From NCBI GenBank assembly GCA_934563745.1, contig CAKTHE010000026.1, positions 1 to 30,907 on the forward strand: a DNA stretch of 30,907 nucleotides. Reading direction: 5' to 3'. How positions within the stretch are numbered: the first letter of the stretch is position 1; each line of letters begins with the position of its first letter. The DNA comes from an uncultured Dysosmobacter sp. (lineage in GTDB: Bacteria > Bacillota > Clostridia > Oscillospirales > Oscillospiraceae). Made by a program: the position numbers and the translations under genes. The notes under the pieces are model-generated. The model saw nothing but the letters and a program-made list of their open reading frames with translations, made no database searches and was not told the DNA's origin. Positions 22,786 to 30,369 of the stretch are shown here, piece after piece.

Positions 22786-23487
22786 ATGAAGAAGCTGCGG
22801 CAGGGGCTGTGGGCCCTGGATGAGGACGGCGTACGAAGCTATCTGGTTGTCGGAGAGAACGCGGCGGTGCTGGTGGATACGGGCTACGGTGTGCAGGATT
22901 TTGCAGAGCAGATCGCGCAGGTGACGCAGGCACCGGTCACGCTGGTGATCACCCATGCCGATGTGGATCACGTGGGCGGAAACGCCGGCTTTGCGCGGCG
23001 CTGCGTGCACCCGGCGGATCTGGAGGAGGTGCGGCATCTGCTGCCGGAGGACCGGGGTGCATATGAGCCGCTGCAGGAAGGCCAGGTGTTCGACCTGGGC
23101 GGGTGCGAGCTGGAAGTGCTGGAGTGTCCGGGCCATACGCCGGGCAGCATTATGCTGTGGAACCGGCGGGAGGGTTATCTCATCAGCGGCGACAGCCTGG
23201 GGACCGAGCCGGTCTGGCTGTTTGGCCCCCGGCGGGATGTGAAGACCTACCGGGAGAGCTTGCTGCGTATTGCGGAAAAGACCCGCAGTGTACAGACGGT
23301 CTATCCCAGCCACGGCGAGACGCCGCTTTCCGACGCGGCGGGGCTGTTTGCCGACGCGGCGGCTGCGGCGGAGGCGGTCCTGACCGGGCAGCCGGAGACG
23401 GAGCCGTACCGGATCGATTACGATCCGGACCATGTGCAGACGGTACGGCTTTATGTCCGCGGCCGGGCCGGGCTGCTGGTGGACTGA
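22786..23487 (+). CDS. MBL-fold metallo-hydrolase
   Basis: 233 residues. The metallo-beta-lactamase fold is shown by the THADVDH motif (His57, Asp59, Asp61, His62; the usual second histidine of HxHxDH is replaced by Asp59), His117 in PGHTPGS, Asp136 in ISGDSLG and His176 in YPSHGE. The altered motif still supplies most of the binuclear metal ligands. Closest in style to small glyoxalase-II-like hydrolases; the substrate is unknown. AAAGGAG lies 8 bases before the ATG. It is followed 36 bp later by a dipeptidase gene and is probably cotranscribed with it. Confidence 0.88.
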   Translation: MKKLRQGLWALDEDGVRSYLVVGENAAVLVDTGYGVQDFAEQIAQVTQAPVTLVITHADVDHVGGNAGFARRCVHPADLEEVRHLLPEDRGAYEPLQEGQVFDLGGCELEVLECPGHTPGSIMLWNRREGYLISGDSLGTEPVWLFGPRRDVKTYRESLLRIAEKTRSVQTVYPSHGETPLSDAAGLFADAAAAAEAVLTGQPETEPYRIDYDPDHVQTVRLYVRGRAGLLVD

Positions 23488-23523
23488 GGCCGGGCGAAGA
23501 ACGGAAAGGAGTGCCAAGGATAT

Positions 23524-24963
23524 ATGGGTGCACTGGAGCAGTTGGAGCCGAAGCGGGTCTTCCGCTTTTTTGAGGAGCTCAGCGCCATCCCCCGGGGCTC
23601 CGGGAATACAAAGGCAGTCAGCGACTGGTGTATGGCGTTTGCTGCAGAGCGTGGGCTGGAAGCGCATCAGGATGCGCTGAACAACGTAATCATTATCAAG
23701 GAGGCTTCCGCCGGCTATGAGCAGGCGGAGCCGGTGATCGTACAGGGCCATCTGGATATGGTCTGTGAGCGGGCACCGGGCTGCACGCTGGATATGGAGC
23801 ACCAGGGGCTGGAGCTTGCCGTGGAGGGTGACACCGTTTTGGCACGGGGGACCACGCTGGGCGCGGACGACGGGATCGCCGTGGCTATGGCACTGGCAAT
23901 CCTGGATGATGACACACTGGCCCACCCCCGGGTGGAGGCGGTGTTCACCGTGGACGAAGAGATCGGCATGCTGGGTGCGGCGGCGCTGGATGTAAGCCCT
24001 CTGCGGGGGCGGCGCATGCTGAACATTGACTCGGAGGTGGAGGGCGTGCTGACGGTTGGCTGTGCCGGCGGCAACGTGACGGCCTGCACGCTGCCTATTG
24101 CGCGGGAGGCATGGCCGGGAACGGTGCTGCGGATCACGGTGGGCGGCCTGCAGGGCGGCCACTCCGGTACAGAGATCGACAAGGGCCGGGGCAATGCCAA
24201 TGTTCTGCTGGGCCGGGTGCTGTGGGCGCTGCGCCGGCAGACAGAGCTGCGCCTGATCAGCGCGGACGGCGGAAGCAAGGATAACGCGATTCCCCGGGAG
24301 AGTACTGCCGTTTTGACAGCGGCGGACCCGGAGGCGGTCCGCGCCGTCTGCGCCGAACTGGACCGGCAGCTGAAGGCGGAATTCGCCTCCGCGGATCCGG
24401 ACGTTTTTGTAACGGTCTGCGCGGCGGAGACAGACCGTCCGGCCATGACGGACGAGAGCACTGGCCGGGCCGTGTGCTTTCTAAACTGCCTTTTAAACGG
24501 CGTGCAGGTCATGAGCGCGGACATGCCGGGCCTGGTGGAAAGCTCTTTGAACCTGGGGATCCTGGTGACGGAGGAGGCGCGCATCTGCGCGTCGTACTGT
24601 GTGCGCAGCAGCGTGGAAAGCGCAAAGAACGCCATGACGGAAAAGCTGCGCTGCCTGACGGCCCAGTTGGGCGGCAGCGTGGAGGTTTCCGGCGATTATC
24701 CGGGCTGGGCCTATCGGCCGGATTCCCCGCTGCGCGCGCTGATGACGCAGGTGTTCCGGGAGCAGTACGGCCGGGAGCCGGAGGTGTCGGCGGTTCATGC
24801 GGGGCTGGAATGCGGGCTGTTTGCCGGGAAGCTTCCGGGGCTGGACTGTGTGTCCTTCGGACCGGACCTGCCGGAGATCCATACCTGCCGGGAGCGGATG
24901 CACATCGCCTCGGTGGGCCGGGTCTGGAATATGGTGGTGGAGGTCCTGCGCCGCATGCGCTGA
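23524..24963 (+). CDS. pepD: Cytosolic aminoacyl-histidine (Xaa-His) dipeptidase, M20 family
   Basis: 479 residues, full PepD length. Metal ligands and catalytic residues are visible: His76 and Asp78 in QGHLDMVC, bridging Asp115 in LGADDGIAVA, the general-base glutamate in VDEEIGMLG (145-146), GGHSGTEIDKGRGNA in the lid/dimerisation domain and AVHAGLECGLF near the C-terminus. It hydrolyses dipeptides such as beta-alanyl-histidine or Xaa-His in the cytoplasm. The ATG at 23524 has AAGGA 5 bases upstream. A strong terminator follows. Confidence 0.93.
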   Translation: MGALEQLEPKRVFRFFEELSAIPRGSGNTKAVSDWCMAFAAERGLEAHQDALNNVIIIKEASAGYEQAEPVIVQGHLDMVCERAPGCTLDMEHQGLELAVEGDTVLARGTTLGADDGIAVAMALAILDDDTLAHPRVEAVFTVDEEIGMLGAAALDVSPLRGRRMLNIDSEVEGVLTVGCAGGNVTACTLPIAREAWPGTVLRITVGGLQGGHSGTEIDKGRGNANVLLGRVLWALRRQTELRLISADGGSKDNAIPRESTAVLTAADPEAVRAVCAELDRQLKAEFASADPDVFVTVCAAETDRPAMTDESTGRAVCFLNCLLNGVQVMSADMPGLVESSLNLGILVTEEARICASYCVRSSVESAKNAMTEKLRCLTAQLGGSVEVSGDYPGWAYRPDSPLRALMTQVFREQYGREPEVSAVHAGLECGLFAGKLPGLDCVSFGPDLPEIHTCRERMHIASVGRVWNMVVEVLRRMR

Positions 24964-24990
24964 AGGCGGGGCACGGAAATCCGTGTAGAT

Positions 24991-25030
24991 AAAGGGAGGC
25001 TATGCGCTTGTGCGCACGGCCTCCCTTTTT
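24991..25030. terminator. Bidirectional terminator between pepD and rsmH
   Basis: AAAGGGAGGC pairs with GCCTCCCTTT, with an inner GCGC/GCGC stem, followed by TTTTT on the + strand and TTTATCT on the - strand. Confidence 0.85.
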
Positions 25031-25048
25031 AGTGCCGCAGCTTCAAAA

Positions 25049-26134
25049 TCAGGCCCGGATCGCCCAGCGCAGCTTGGCGGAACGTGCCCGGGGATTGCGG
25101 AAGCATTCCTCTGCAGAGGGACGGATGACCTCCTGGGCGATCTTTGCAAAGACGCCCTGTTGGTAAAACTGCTTAAAGGCTTTTTTCACCATCCGGTCCT
25201 CGCCGGAGTGGAACGTCAAAATGGCGGCGCGCCCGCCGCTTTTCATGACGCCGGGCAGCTTTTCCAAAAAGGCGTAAAGCACCTCAAATTCACTGTTGAC
25301 GTCGATGCGCAGGGCCTGGAAAACCCGCTGGCAGGATTTCTTTACGGCTTCCTTCCGCTCCGCTGCCGGCAGGCCGCACAATGCCTCCGCCACGCAGTCC
25401 GCCAGCTGCCGGGTGGTAAGGACCGGCTCGCCCCGGCGGCGCCGGCCCAGGATGACGTGGGCAATGGCGGCGGCATAGGGCTCATCTGCGTTATCGCTCA
25501 GCAGGCAGGCAAGCTCGTCCTCCGTCAGCTCCTGCAGCCGCGCAGAGGCCGGCACGCCGGACTGGGGGTCCAGCCGCAGATCCAGGGGGCCGTCAAATTT
25601 AAAGGAAAAGCCGCGCTGGGGATTGTCGATCTGCATGGACGAGACGCCCAGATCCGCCAGTACGAAGTCAAACGGCTGCCCCGGCGCCACTTCGTCCAGC
25701 CGGGCAAAATTCATCCGGCGCACGGTCAAAAGCTCCGGACCGTAGCCCAGTCCCTGAAGCCGGAGACGGGTCTTTTCCGATTCGATGGGGTCCACGTCCG
25801 TGGCGTACAGATGCCCCTGTCCCTGCAGGGCCTCCAGCAGCCGCTGGCTGTGGCCGCCATAGCCCAGCGTGGCGTCCAGGCCGATCTGCCCGGGCTTTAC
25901 CTGAAGGAAGGAGAGAATTTCCTCCACACAGATGGGAATATGCATGCCGGCGGGAGTTTTCCCGCCCTGCATGATTTTTTCCACGTCCGCCTGGTAGCGC
26001 TCCGGGTTCAGTTCTTTGTACTTTTCCTCATATTTGCGGGGATGCGTCCCCTTGTAGCGGGGGCGCCGCCGGTGGACCGGCTGGGCGTCCTGCGGCTGGG
26101 CCTCCGGCCGTTCGTCGTGTTCGTGCTGCGTCAT
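25049..26134 (-). CDS. rsmH: 16S rRNA (cytosine-1402-N4)-methyltransferase RsmH, N-terminally extended
   Basis: 361 residues. The RsmH core begins near residue 65 (HIPICVEEIL) and includes the SAM-binding DATLGYGGHS (87-96), ATDVDPIE, DLGVSSMQID (161-170), RGFSFKFDGPLDLRLDP, RVFQALRIDVNSE and FHSGEDRMVKKAF near the C-terminus. The first 60 or so residues are a hydrophilic, charged extension (HEHDERPEAQPQDAQPVHRRRPRYKG) not found in standard RsmH. The enzyme methylates N4 of C1402 in the ribosomal decoding site. It is outside any cell-division (dcw) cluster: no mraZ, ftsL or pbp nearby. It could be a second paralogue with another RNA target (inference). GGAAAGGAG precedes the ATG. Confidence 0.88.
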   Translation of the reverse strand: MTQHEHDERPEAQPQDAQPVHRRRPRYKGTHPRKYEEKYKELNPERYQADVEKIMQGGKTPAGMHIPICVEEILSFLQVKPGQIGLDATLGYGGHSQRLLEALQGQGHLYATDVDPIESEKTRLRLQGLGYGPELLTVRRMNFARLDEVAPGQPFDFVLADLGVSSMQIDNPQRGFSFKFDGPLDLRLDPQSGVPASARLQELTEDELACLLSDNADEPYAAAIAHVILGRRRRGEPVLTTRQLADCVAEALCGLPAAERKEAVKKSCQRVFQALRIDVNSEFEVLYAFLEKLPGVMKSGGRAAILTFHSGEDRMVKKAFKQFYQQGVFAKIAQEVIRPSAEECFRNPRARSAKLRWAIRA

Positions 26135-26193
26135 AGCGGCTCCTTTCCGTCCCGTTTTGCCGGAAGAACGTCCGGGCGGGGAGATTTTTTCTT

Positions 26194-26222
26194 ATCCTAC
26201 CACATCTGTGCCGGTTTGAGAA
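26194..26222 (-). promoter_or_regulatory. Promoter candidate for rsmH
   Basis: On the - strand TTCTCA (26217-26222), 17-base spacer, TAGGAT (26194-26199) with an extended TGG. Confidence 0.5.
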
Positions 26223-26272
26223 GCCTCCTTCCTGCCGCGGCGGGGAGGGGGGAAAATCCGGCGGAAGGAACC

Positions 26273-26301
26273 TTGCATCTGCCCGGAGGATTCGGTATAA
26301 T
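26273..26301 (+). promoter_or_regulatory. Promoter of the restriction-modification operon
   Basis: TTGCAT (26273-26278), 17-base spacer, perfect TATAAT (26296-26301), about 65 bp before the first methyltransferase. It is the only promoter match in front of the three genes. Confidence 0.75.
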
Positions 26302-26366
26302 AAATTGTATTCTGGCGGATTATGCGGCTGCGCGTCGGTACGGGCCGCAGGAGAGGGGGAAATGGC

Positions 26367-27395
26367 ATGCGCTATATCGGCGGGAAAACGCTGATGCTGG
26401 ATCGAATCGGAGCGGTCCTGCGGGAAAATACCGCCGATGTGCGGACGGTGGCGGATGTGTTTGCCGGCTCCGGAGTCGTCTCTCGCTTTTTCAAGCAGGC
26501 GGGGCTGCAGGTTTTTTCCAATGATTTTCTCTATTTCTCCTATGTGCTCTCCCGGGGGACGCTGTGCCTGAACGCCGAGCCGGATTTTTCAAAGCTGGGC
26601 GTGGGGGACCCCATCGCTTATCTCAACCGCCTGACGCCGGAGGAGAGCGGCATCGATGCGAAGGACTGCTTTATTTATCAGAACTATTCGCCCAACGACC
26701 ATTGCCGGCGTATGTATTTTCAAAATCAGAACGCCCTGAAGATCGATGTGGTGCGCCAGACCATCGAGCGCTGGCGCGAACAGGGCCGGATCTCGGAGGA
26801 CGGGTACTTTTACCTGCTGGCCGCGCTGATTGCCGCTGTCCCGTATGTGAGCAATATTGCCGGTGTGTACGGGGCGTACCTCAAATACTGGGATGCGCGC
26901 TCGTTCCATCCGCTGACGCTGGAGCGGCCGGAGCTGATTCCTTCCGCTGTTCGGGCCCGGGCCTATCAGGAGGATGCGCTGGCCCTGGCGGGGCATCTGC
27001 GCGCAGATGCGGCGTATCTGGATCCGCCGTACAACGCGCGGCAGTACCTGCCCAATTATCATGTTCTGGAAACGGTGGCGCGCTATGACCGGCCGCCGCT
27101 GCGGGGCGTGACCGGGATGCGGCCCTATGCGGATCAGCGCTCGGCCTACTGCATCCGCACCCAGGCCGAGCAGGCGTTCCGTCAGCTTTTTGAGGCGCTT
27201 TCGGTGCGCTATCTGCTGGTGAGCTATAACAACGAGGGCCTTCTGTCTACCGAGGCCATGACCCGGGCACTGTGCGCCTGCGGAAAGGCCGAGACCTTCC
27301 GCCTGTACGAATATGATTACCGCCGCTATAAAAATAAGATTCCCAATAATCAGGCGGGGCTGAAAGAACAGATTTATTTTATAGAGAAGAGATAA
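26367..27395 (+). CDS. D12-class adenine-specific DNA methyltransferase M1 (like the N-terminal half of M.FokI)
   Basis: 342 residues. The order of motifs is that of D12-class enzymes: MRYIGGK at the N-terminus and the AdoMet-binding DVFAGSG (about 30-36), and much later the catalytic DPPY (219-222). The segments SNDFLYFSYVL, NYSPNDHCRRMYF, AVPYVSNIAGVYGAYLKYWD and DPPYNARQYLPNYHVLET match what I recall of the N-terminal half of M.FokI. It should methylate adenine N6 in one strand of the recognition site, GGATG if the specificity follows FokI. Start ATG at 26367 follows GAGAGGGGG; an upstream frame extension lacks support. First gene of the operon, so protection is made before cutting. Confidence 0.9.
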   Translation: MRYIGGKTLMLDRIGAVLRENTADVRTVADVFAGSGVVSRFFKQAGLQVFSNDFLYFSYVLSRGTLCLNAEPDFSKLGVGDPIAYLNRLTPEESGIDAKDCFIYQNYSPNDHCRRMYFQNQNALKIDVVRQTIERWREQGRISEDGYFYLLAALIAAVPYVSNIAGVYGAYLKYWDARSFHPLTLERPELIPSAVRARAYQEDALALAGHLRADAAYLDPPYNARQYLPNYHVLETVARYDRPPLRGVTGMRPYADQRSAYCIRTQAEQAFRQLFEALSVRYLLVSYNNEGLLSTEAMTRALCACGKAETFRLYEYDYRRYKNKIPNNQAGLKEQIYFIEKR

Positions 27396-27396
27396 G

Positions 27397-28251
27397 ATGG
27401 CCGAAAAGACGTATCTGAAATCCCCCATGAATTATATCGGCGGGAAATATCGGATCCTGCCGCAGATCCTGCGCTTTTTCCCCCGGCGGCCGGAACGGTT
27501 TGCGGACCTGTTTGCCGGCGGGCTGGACGTGGCGATCAATGTCCCGGCGCAGCAGGTATACTGCAATGATATCAACCGCTATGTGATCGGCATATATCAG
27601 GCCTTTCAGGAGCGGACGCTGCCGGAGCTGCTGGCGGAGATCGAGGCGGTGATCGCCCGCTATGCTCTGTCCGAGACCAATCAGGACGGATATCTGCGCC
27701 TGCGGGAGGAATACAACCGGACCCGCCGGCCCATTGACCTTTATGTGCTGATCTGTCATTCGTTCAATTATCAGATCCGCTTCAACGCCAGCCATGAATA
27801 TAATAACCCCTTCGGGCGCAACCGCAGCTGGTTCAATCCCCGCATGCGGGAGAACCTGATCCGCTTCCATGGGGCGATCCGGGATTTTCACTTCAGTGCG
27901 CAGAACTTTCGGGACTTTGATACGGACTTTCTCCGGCCGGGCGATTTTCTGTACGCGGATCCGCCGTACCGGATCTCCACCGGCAGCTATAACGACGGAA
28001 AGCGCGGCTTTGAGGGCTGGAGTACGGATGACGACCTTGCCCTTTTTGATCTGCTGGACCGGCTGGACCGGCAGGGCGTGCGCTTTGCGCTGTCCAATGT
28101 CAGCGAGCACCACGGCCGCCGCAATCAGGAGCTGATCACCTGGAAACGGCGCTATCACACCCATCGGATCGCATGCGATTACAACAACAGCAACTATCAG
28201 TCCACCGGGAAGGAAAACCGTACCCGGGAGATTCTGGTGACCAATTACTAA
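27397..28251 (+). CDS. D12-class adenine-specific DNA methyltransferase M2 (like the C-terminal half of M.FokI)
   Basis: 284 residues. KSPMNYIGGKYRILPQI (8-24), AdoMet-binding DLFAGG (37-42) and catalytic DPPY (188-191) give a complete Dam/M.DpnII-type D12 enzyme. It starts 1 bp after the M1 stop, so the two are cotranslated. In FokI the two methylase activities, one for each strand of the asymmetric site, are fused in one chain of about 650 residues; M1 plus M2 together (626) come close to that length. M2 would methylate the adenine in the CATCC strand (inference). Confidence 0.9.
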   Translation: MAEKTYLKSPMNYIGGKYRILPQILRFFPRRPERFADLFAGGLDVAINVPAQQVYCNDINRYVIGIYQAFQERTLPELLAEIEAVIARYALSETNQDGYLRLREEYNRTRRPIDLYVLICHSFNYQIRFNASHEYNNPFGRNRSWFNPRMRENLIRFHGAIRDFHFSAQNFRDFDTDFLRPGDFLYADPPYRISTGSYNDGKRGFEGWSTDDDLALFDLLDRLDRQGVRFALSNVSEHHGRRNQELITWKRRYHTHRIACDYNNSNYQSTGKENRTREILVTNY

Positions 28252-28262
28252 GGAGGTGCGCC

Positions 28263-30035
28263 GTGGGAAAGGTGCGGACATTCGGCTGGATCCAGGATGC
28301 CAGCAACCTTGGCAGCCTGTGCGACGTAGTGGCGGCTCTGCTGCCGGGCACGGCGCAGAATGAAGCGGTGCTTCGCAGGGTGGAGCGCTTTGTTCCGAAT
28401 GAGGCGCTGCGGGAGAGCCTGTGCGCGCTGCTGGTCTCCGGCGGCCCCTATCCCTATGCGCTGCTCAAGGGGACCGGTGCCGGCTGTCAGCTGACCGAGC
28501 AGCAGAATGAAGAACTGCTGGACCGCACGCCGGAGGAGGCCCGGCGCATCGTACGCAAGGGCGGGCGCGGCAATGCGGCCTGCTCCGGGATCACCCAGGC
28601 GTCCCTGACGGCACAGGACGGACGCCCCTACCAAAGCGACTGGGCCGCGGAAAGCTATCTGCGCCTGGCGGTGACGCTGGGGCTGCTGAGCTATGACGAA
28701 GAGCGGGATGAAGTCCGTGTCTCCGCGTCCGGCGTGACCGTGGCGCAGGGGGGCGCGGCGGAGGTCCGCCGCACCATGACCGCGGTGCTGCTTACCTATC
28801 CGCCGGCGGTGCGGATTCTGGAGCTGCTGGGCGAAGGCCCGGCCACCAAATTTGAGCTGGGCAGCCGGCTGGGCTTTCAGGAAGCGGGCTTTACCTCTGT
28901 GGACCAGGGCCTGTTTCTGGCTTACTGCGCCGCCTGCCCGCCCGGGGAACGGGCCGGCGCCCGAAACAACTTTGAAGGCACGGCGGATAAATACGCCCGG
29001 ATGATCTGCAGCCTGCTTCAGCAGCTGGGCCTGGTGGAAGCGGCGCCCTGCGACCGGCAGGAGGTCTACGGCGGCCGCATTTACACCATGGTGCTGACGC
29101 GGTACAGCCTGACGGCGCTGGGCGTTAAGCAGCTGCGGGACTGTAAAGGAAATTCCCGTCACCGGCGGCCGCCCAAAAGCGTGCCCTATACCATGCTGGC
29201 CACCAAAGCGCCGGACCGGATGTTCCTGCGGTTCCGGCGGGCGCAGCTGCTGCGCTGCCTCAGCGGCGGAAGGGAGCGGACCCTTGCGCAGATACAGGCA
29301 TTTCTGGCGGAGGAGCAGGTCCGGGCGTCCGAGCAGACCCTGCAGGACGATCTGGAGGGCCTGCGGCGTATGGGGCTGGAGATCGTGTGCCGCGGCGGGG
29401 TCTACCGTCTGGCAGATCAGCTGATCAACCTGACGATTCCCGAAAGCCATGTTGCGAAGCCGGAGATTTCTGAGCGCAAGGAGCGGCTGCGGGGACGGCT
29501 GGAGCGGGTGGATCACCGCTATCTTCAGCTGATCGATCTGGGCGTCTCCGGCGGCCGGCAGGGGAAGGACCGGGATTATGAGATCGTCACGGCGGAGCTG
29601 CTGGGCCGGGAGCTGGGGCTGGGCGGCCTGCATCTGGGCGGGGCAAACCGGCCGGATGTAATTGCATCCTGGGGCCGTTACGGGCTGATCGTGGACAACA
29701 AGGCCTATGAGGCGGGCTTTACCATCTCCGCCCACCAGAAAGATGAAATGGTCCGCTATATCGACGATAACCGCTTCCGGGACGCCCGCCGCAACCCCAA
29801 TTGCTGGTGGGAGCAATTTCCGGAGGAAGCGGACACCTTCTTTTTCCTCTATGTGTCCAGTGGCTTCCGGGGGGAATACCAGCGGGCCCTGGCGGACATT
29901 GCCTACCGGACCGGGACCCACGGGGCCGCGATCACATCGGAAAATCTTTTGCTGCTGGCAGAGCGGCTCAAAGAGGGAACGCTGACGACGGATGACCTCC
30001 CGGCGCTGTTTCGGGACGAGGAGATCCGATTTTAA
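28263..30035 (+). CDS. FokI-like type IIS restriction endonuclease
   Basis: 590 residues, near the size of FokI (about 580). Similarity to FokI, recalled from its sequence, runs the whole length: KVRTFGWIQD at the start, YPPAVRILELLGEG and SRLGFQEAGFTS in the DNA-recognition lobes, RNNFEGTADKYARMI, then the C-terminal cleavage domain HLGGANRPD-x12-VDNKAYEAGF and MVRYIDDN with NPNCWWEQFP. The PD-(D/E)xK catalytic set is intact as Asp465, Asp478 and Lys480, matching Asp450, Asp467 and Lys469 of FokI. Expected action: bind an asymmetric site (GGATG in FokI) and cut both strands some 9-13 bases away after dimerising. The start is GTG at 28263, with AAGGAGG 5 bases upstream; a longer frame inside M2 is not supported. 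It lies 11 bp after M2. Confidence 0.93.
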   Translation: MGKVRTFGWIQDASNLGSLCDVVAALLPGTAQNEAVLRRVERFVPNEALRESLCALLVSGGPYPYALLKGTGAGCQLTEQQNEELLDRTPEEARRIVRKGGRGNAACSGITQASLTAQDGRPYQSDWAAESYLRLAVTLGLLSYDEERDEVRVSASGVTVAQGGAAEVRRTMTAVLLTYPPAVRILELLGEGPATKFELGSRLGFQEAGFTSVDQGLFLAYCAACPPGERAGARNNFEGTADKYARMICSLLQQLGLVEAAPCDRQEVYGGRIYTMVLTRYSLTALGVKQLRDCKGNSRHRRPPKSVPYTMLATKAPDRMFLRFRRAQLLRCLSGGRERTLAQIQAFLAEEQVRASEQTLQDDLEGLRRMGLEIVCRGGVYRLADQLINLTIPESHVAKPEISERKERLRGRLERVDHRYLQLIDLGVSGGRQGKDRDYEIVTAELLGRELGLGGLHLGGANRPDVIASWGRYGLIVDNKAYEAGFTISAHQKDEMVRYIDDNRFRDARRNPNCWWEQFPEEADTFFFLYVSSGFRGEYQRALADIAYRTGTHGAAITSENLLLLAERLKEGTLTTDDLPALFRDEEIRF

Positions 30036-30369
30036 GGGATGGGGCGTGTCTGCGGCGGTGCGGCCAGAACGCCCCGCATGAGTTGCGTAAAGTACCCGGT
30101 GCGGCCGGTTCCGGAATCGGCCGCACCATCCGGCGTTCTTCCGGGGCAGCCTGTGCCGCGGAAGCAGCCGGCAGGATATTCCGTGCAGGTACCGCCGGCA
30201 GCGGCGGCTCTTTGAAAACGAAAGAGTTAGCTGAATCTAACTGCTCCGGGTCCTTTATACGGGACCTTCCGGGCCGAACGCAAAAGGGAAGCTTCAAAAG
30301 CGGCCTGCGGCTGCTGTGCCGGGACGGGCGCAGGATAATGAATAGGAACTTTTTAGAACAGGAGGCTTC
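30036..30369. other. Non-coding, inverted-repeat-rich gap after the RM operon
   Basis: No supported gene. It contains nested inverted repeats (AGAACGCC 30066-30073 with GGCGTTCT 30132-30139 around GGTGCGGCCG 30098-30107 with CGGCCGCACC 30118-30127), without a U-tract, and further on a small stem GTTAG-N6-CTAAC (30226-30241) and GGTCC/GGACC near 30249-30266. A short frame MNRNFLEQEASSKEF runs from 30338 to 30385, but has no clear ribosome binding site. Confidence 0.5.
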
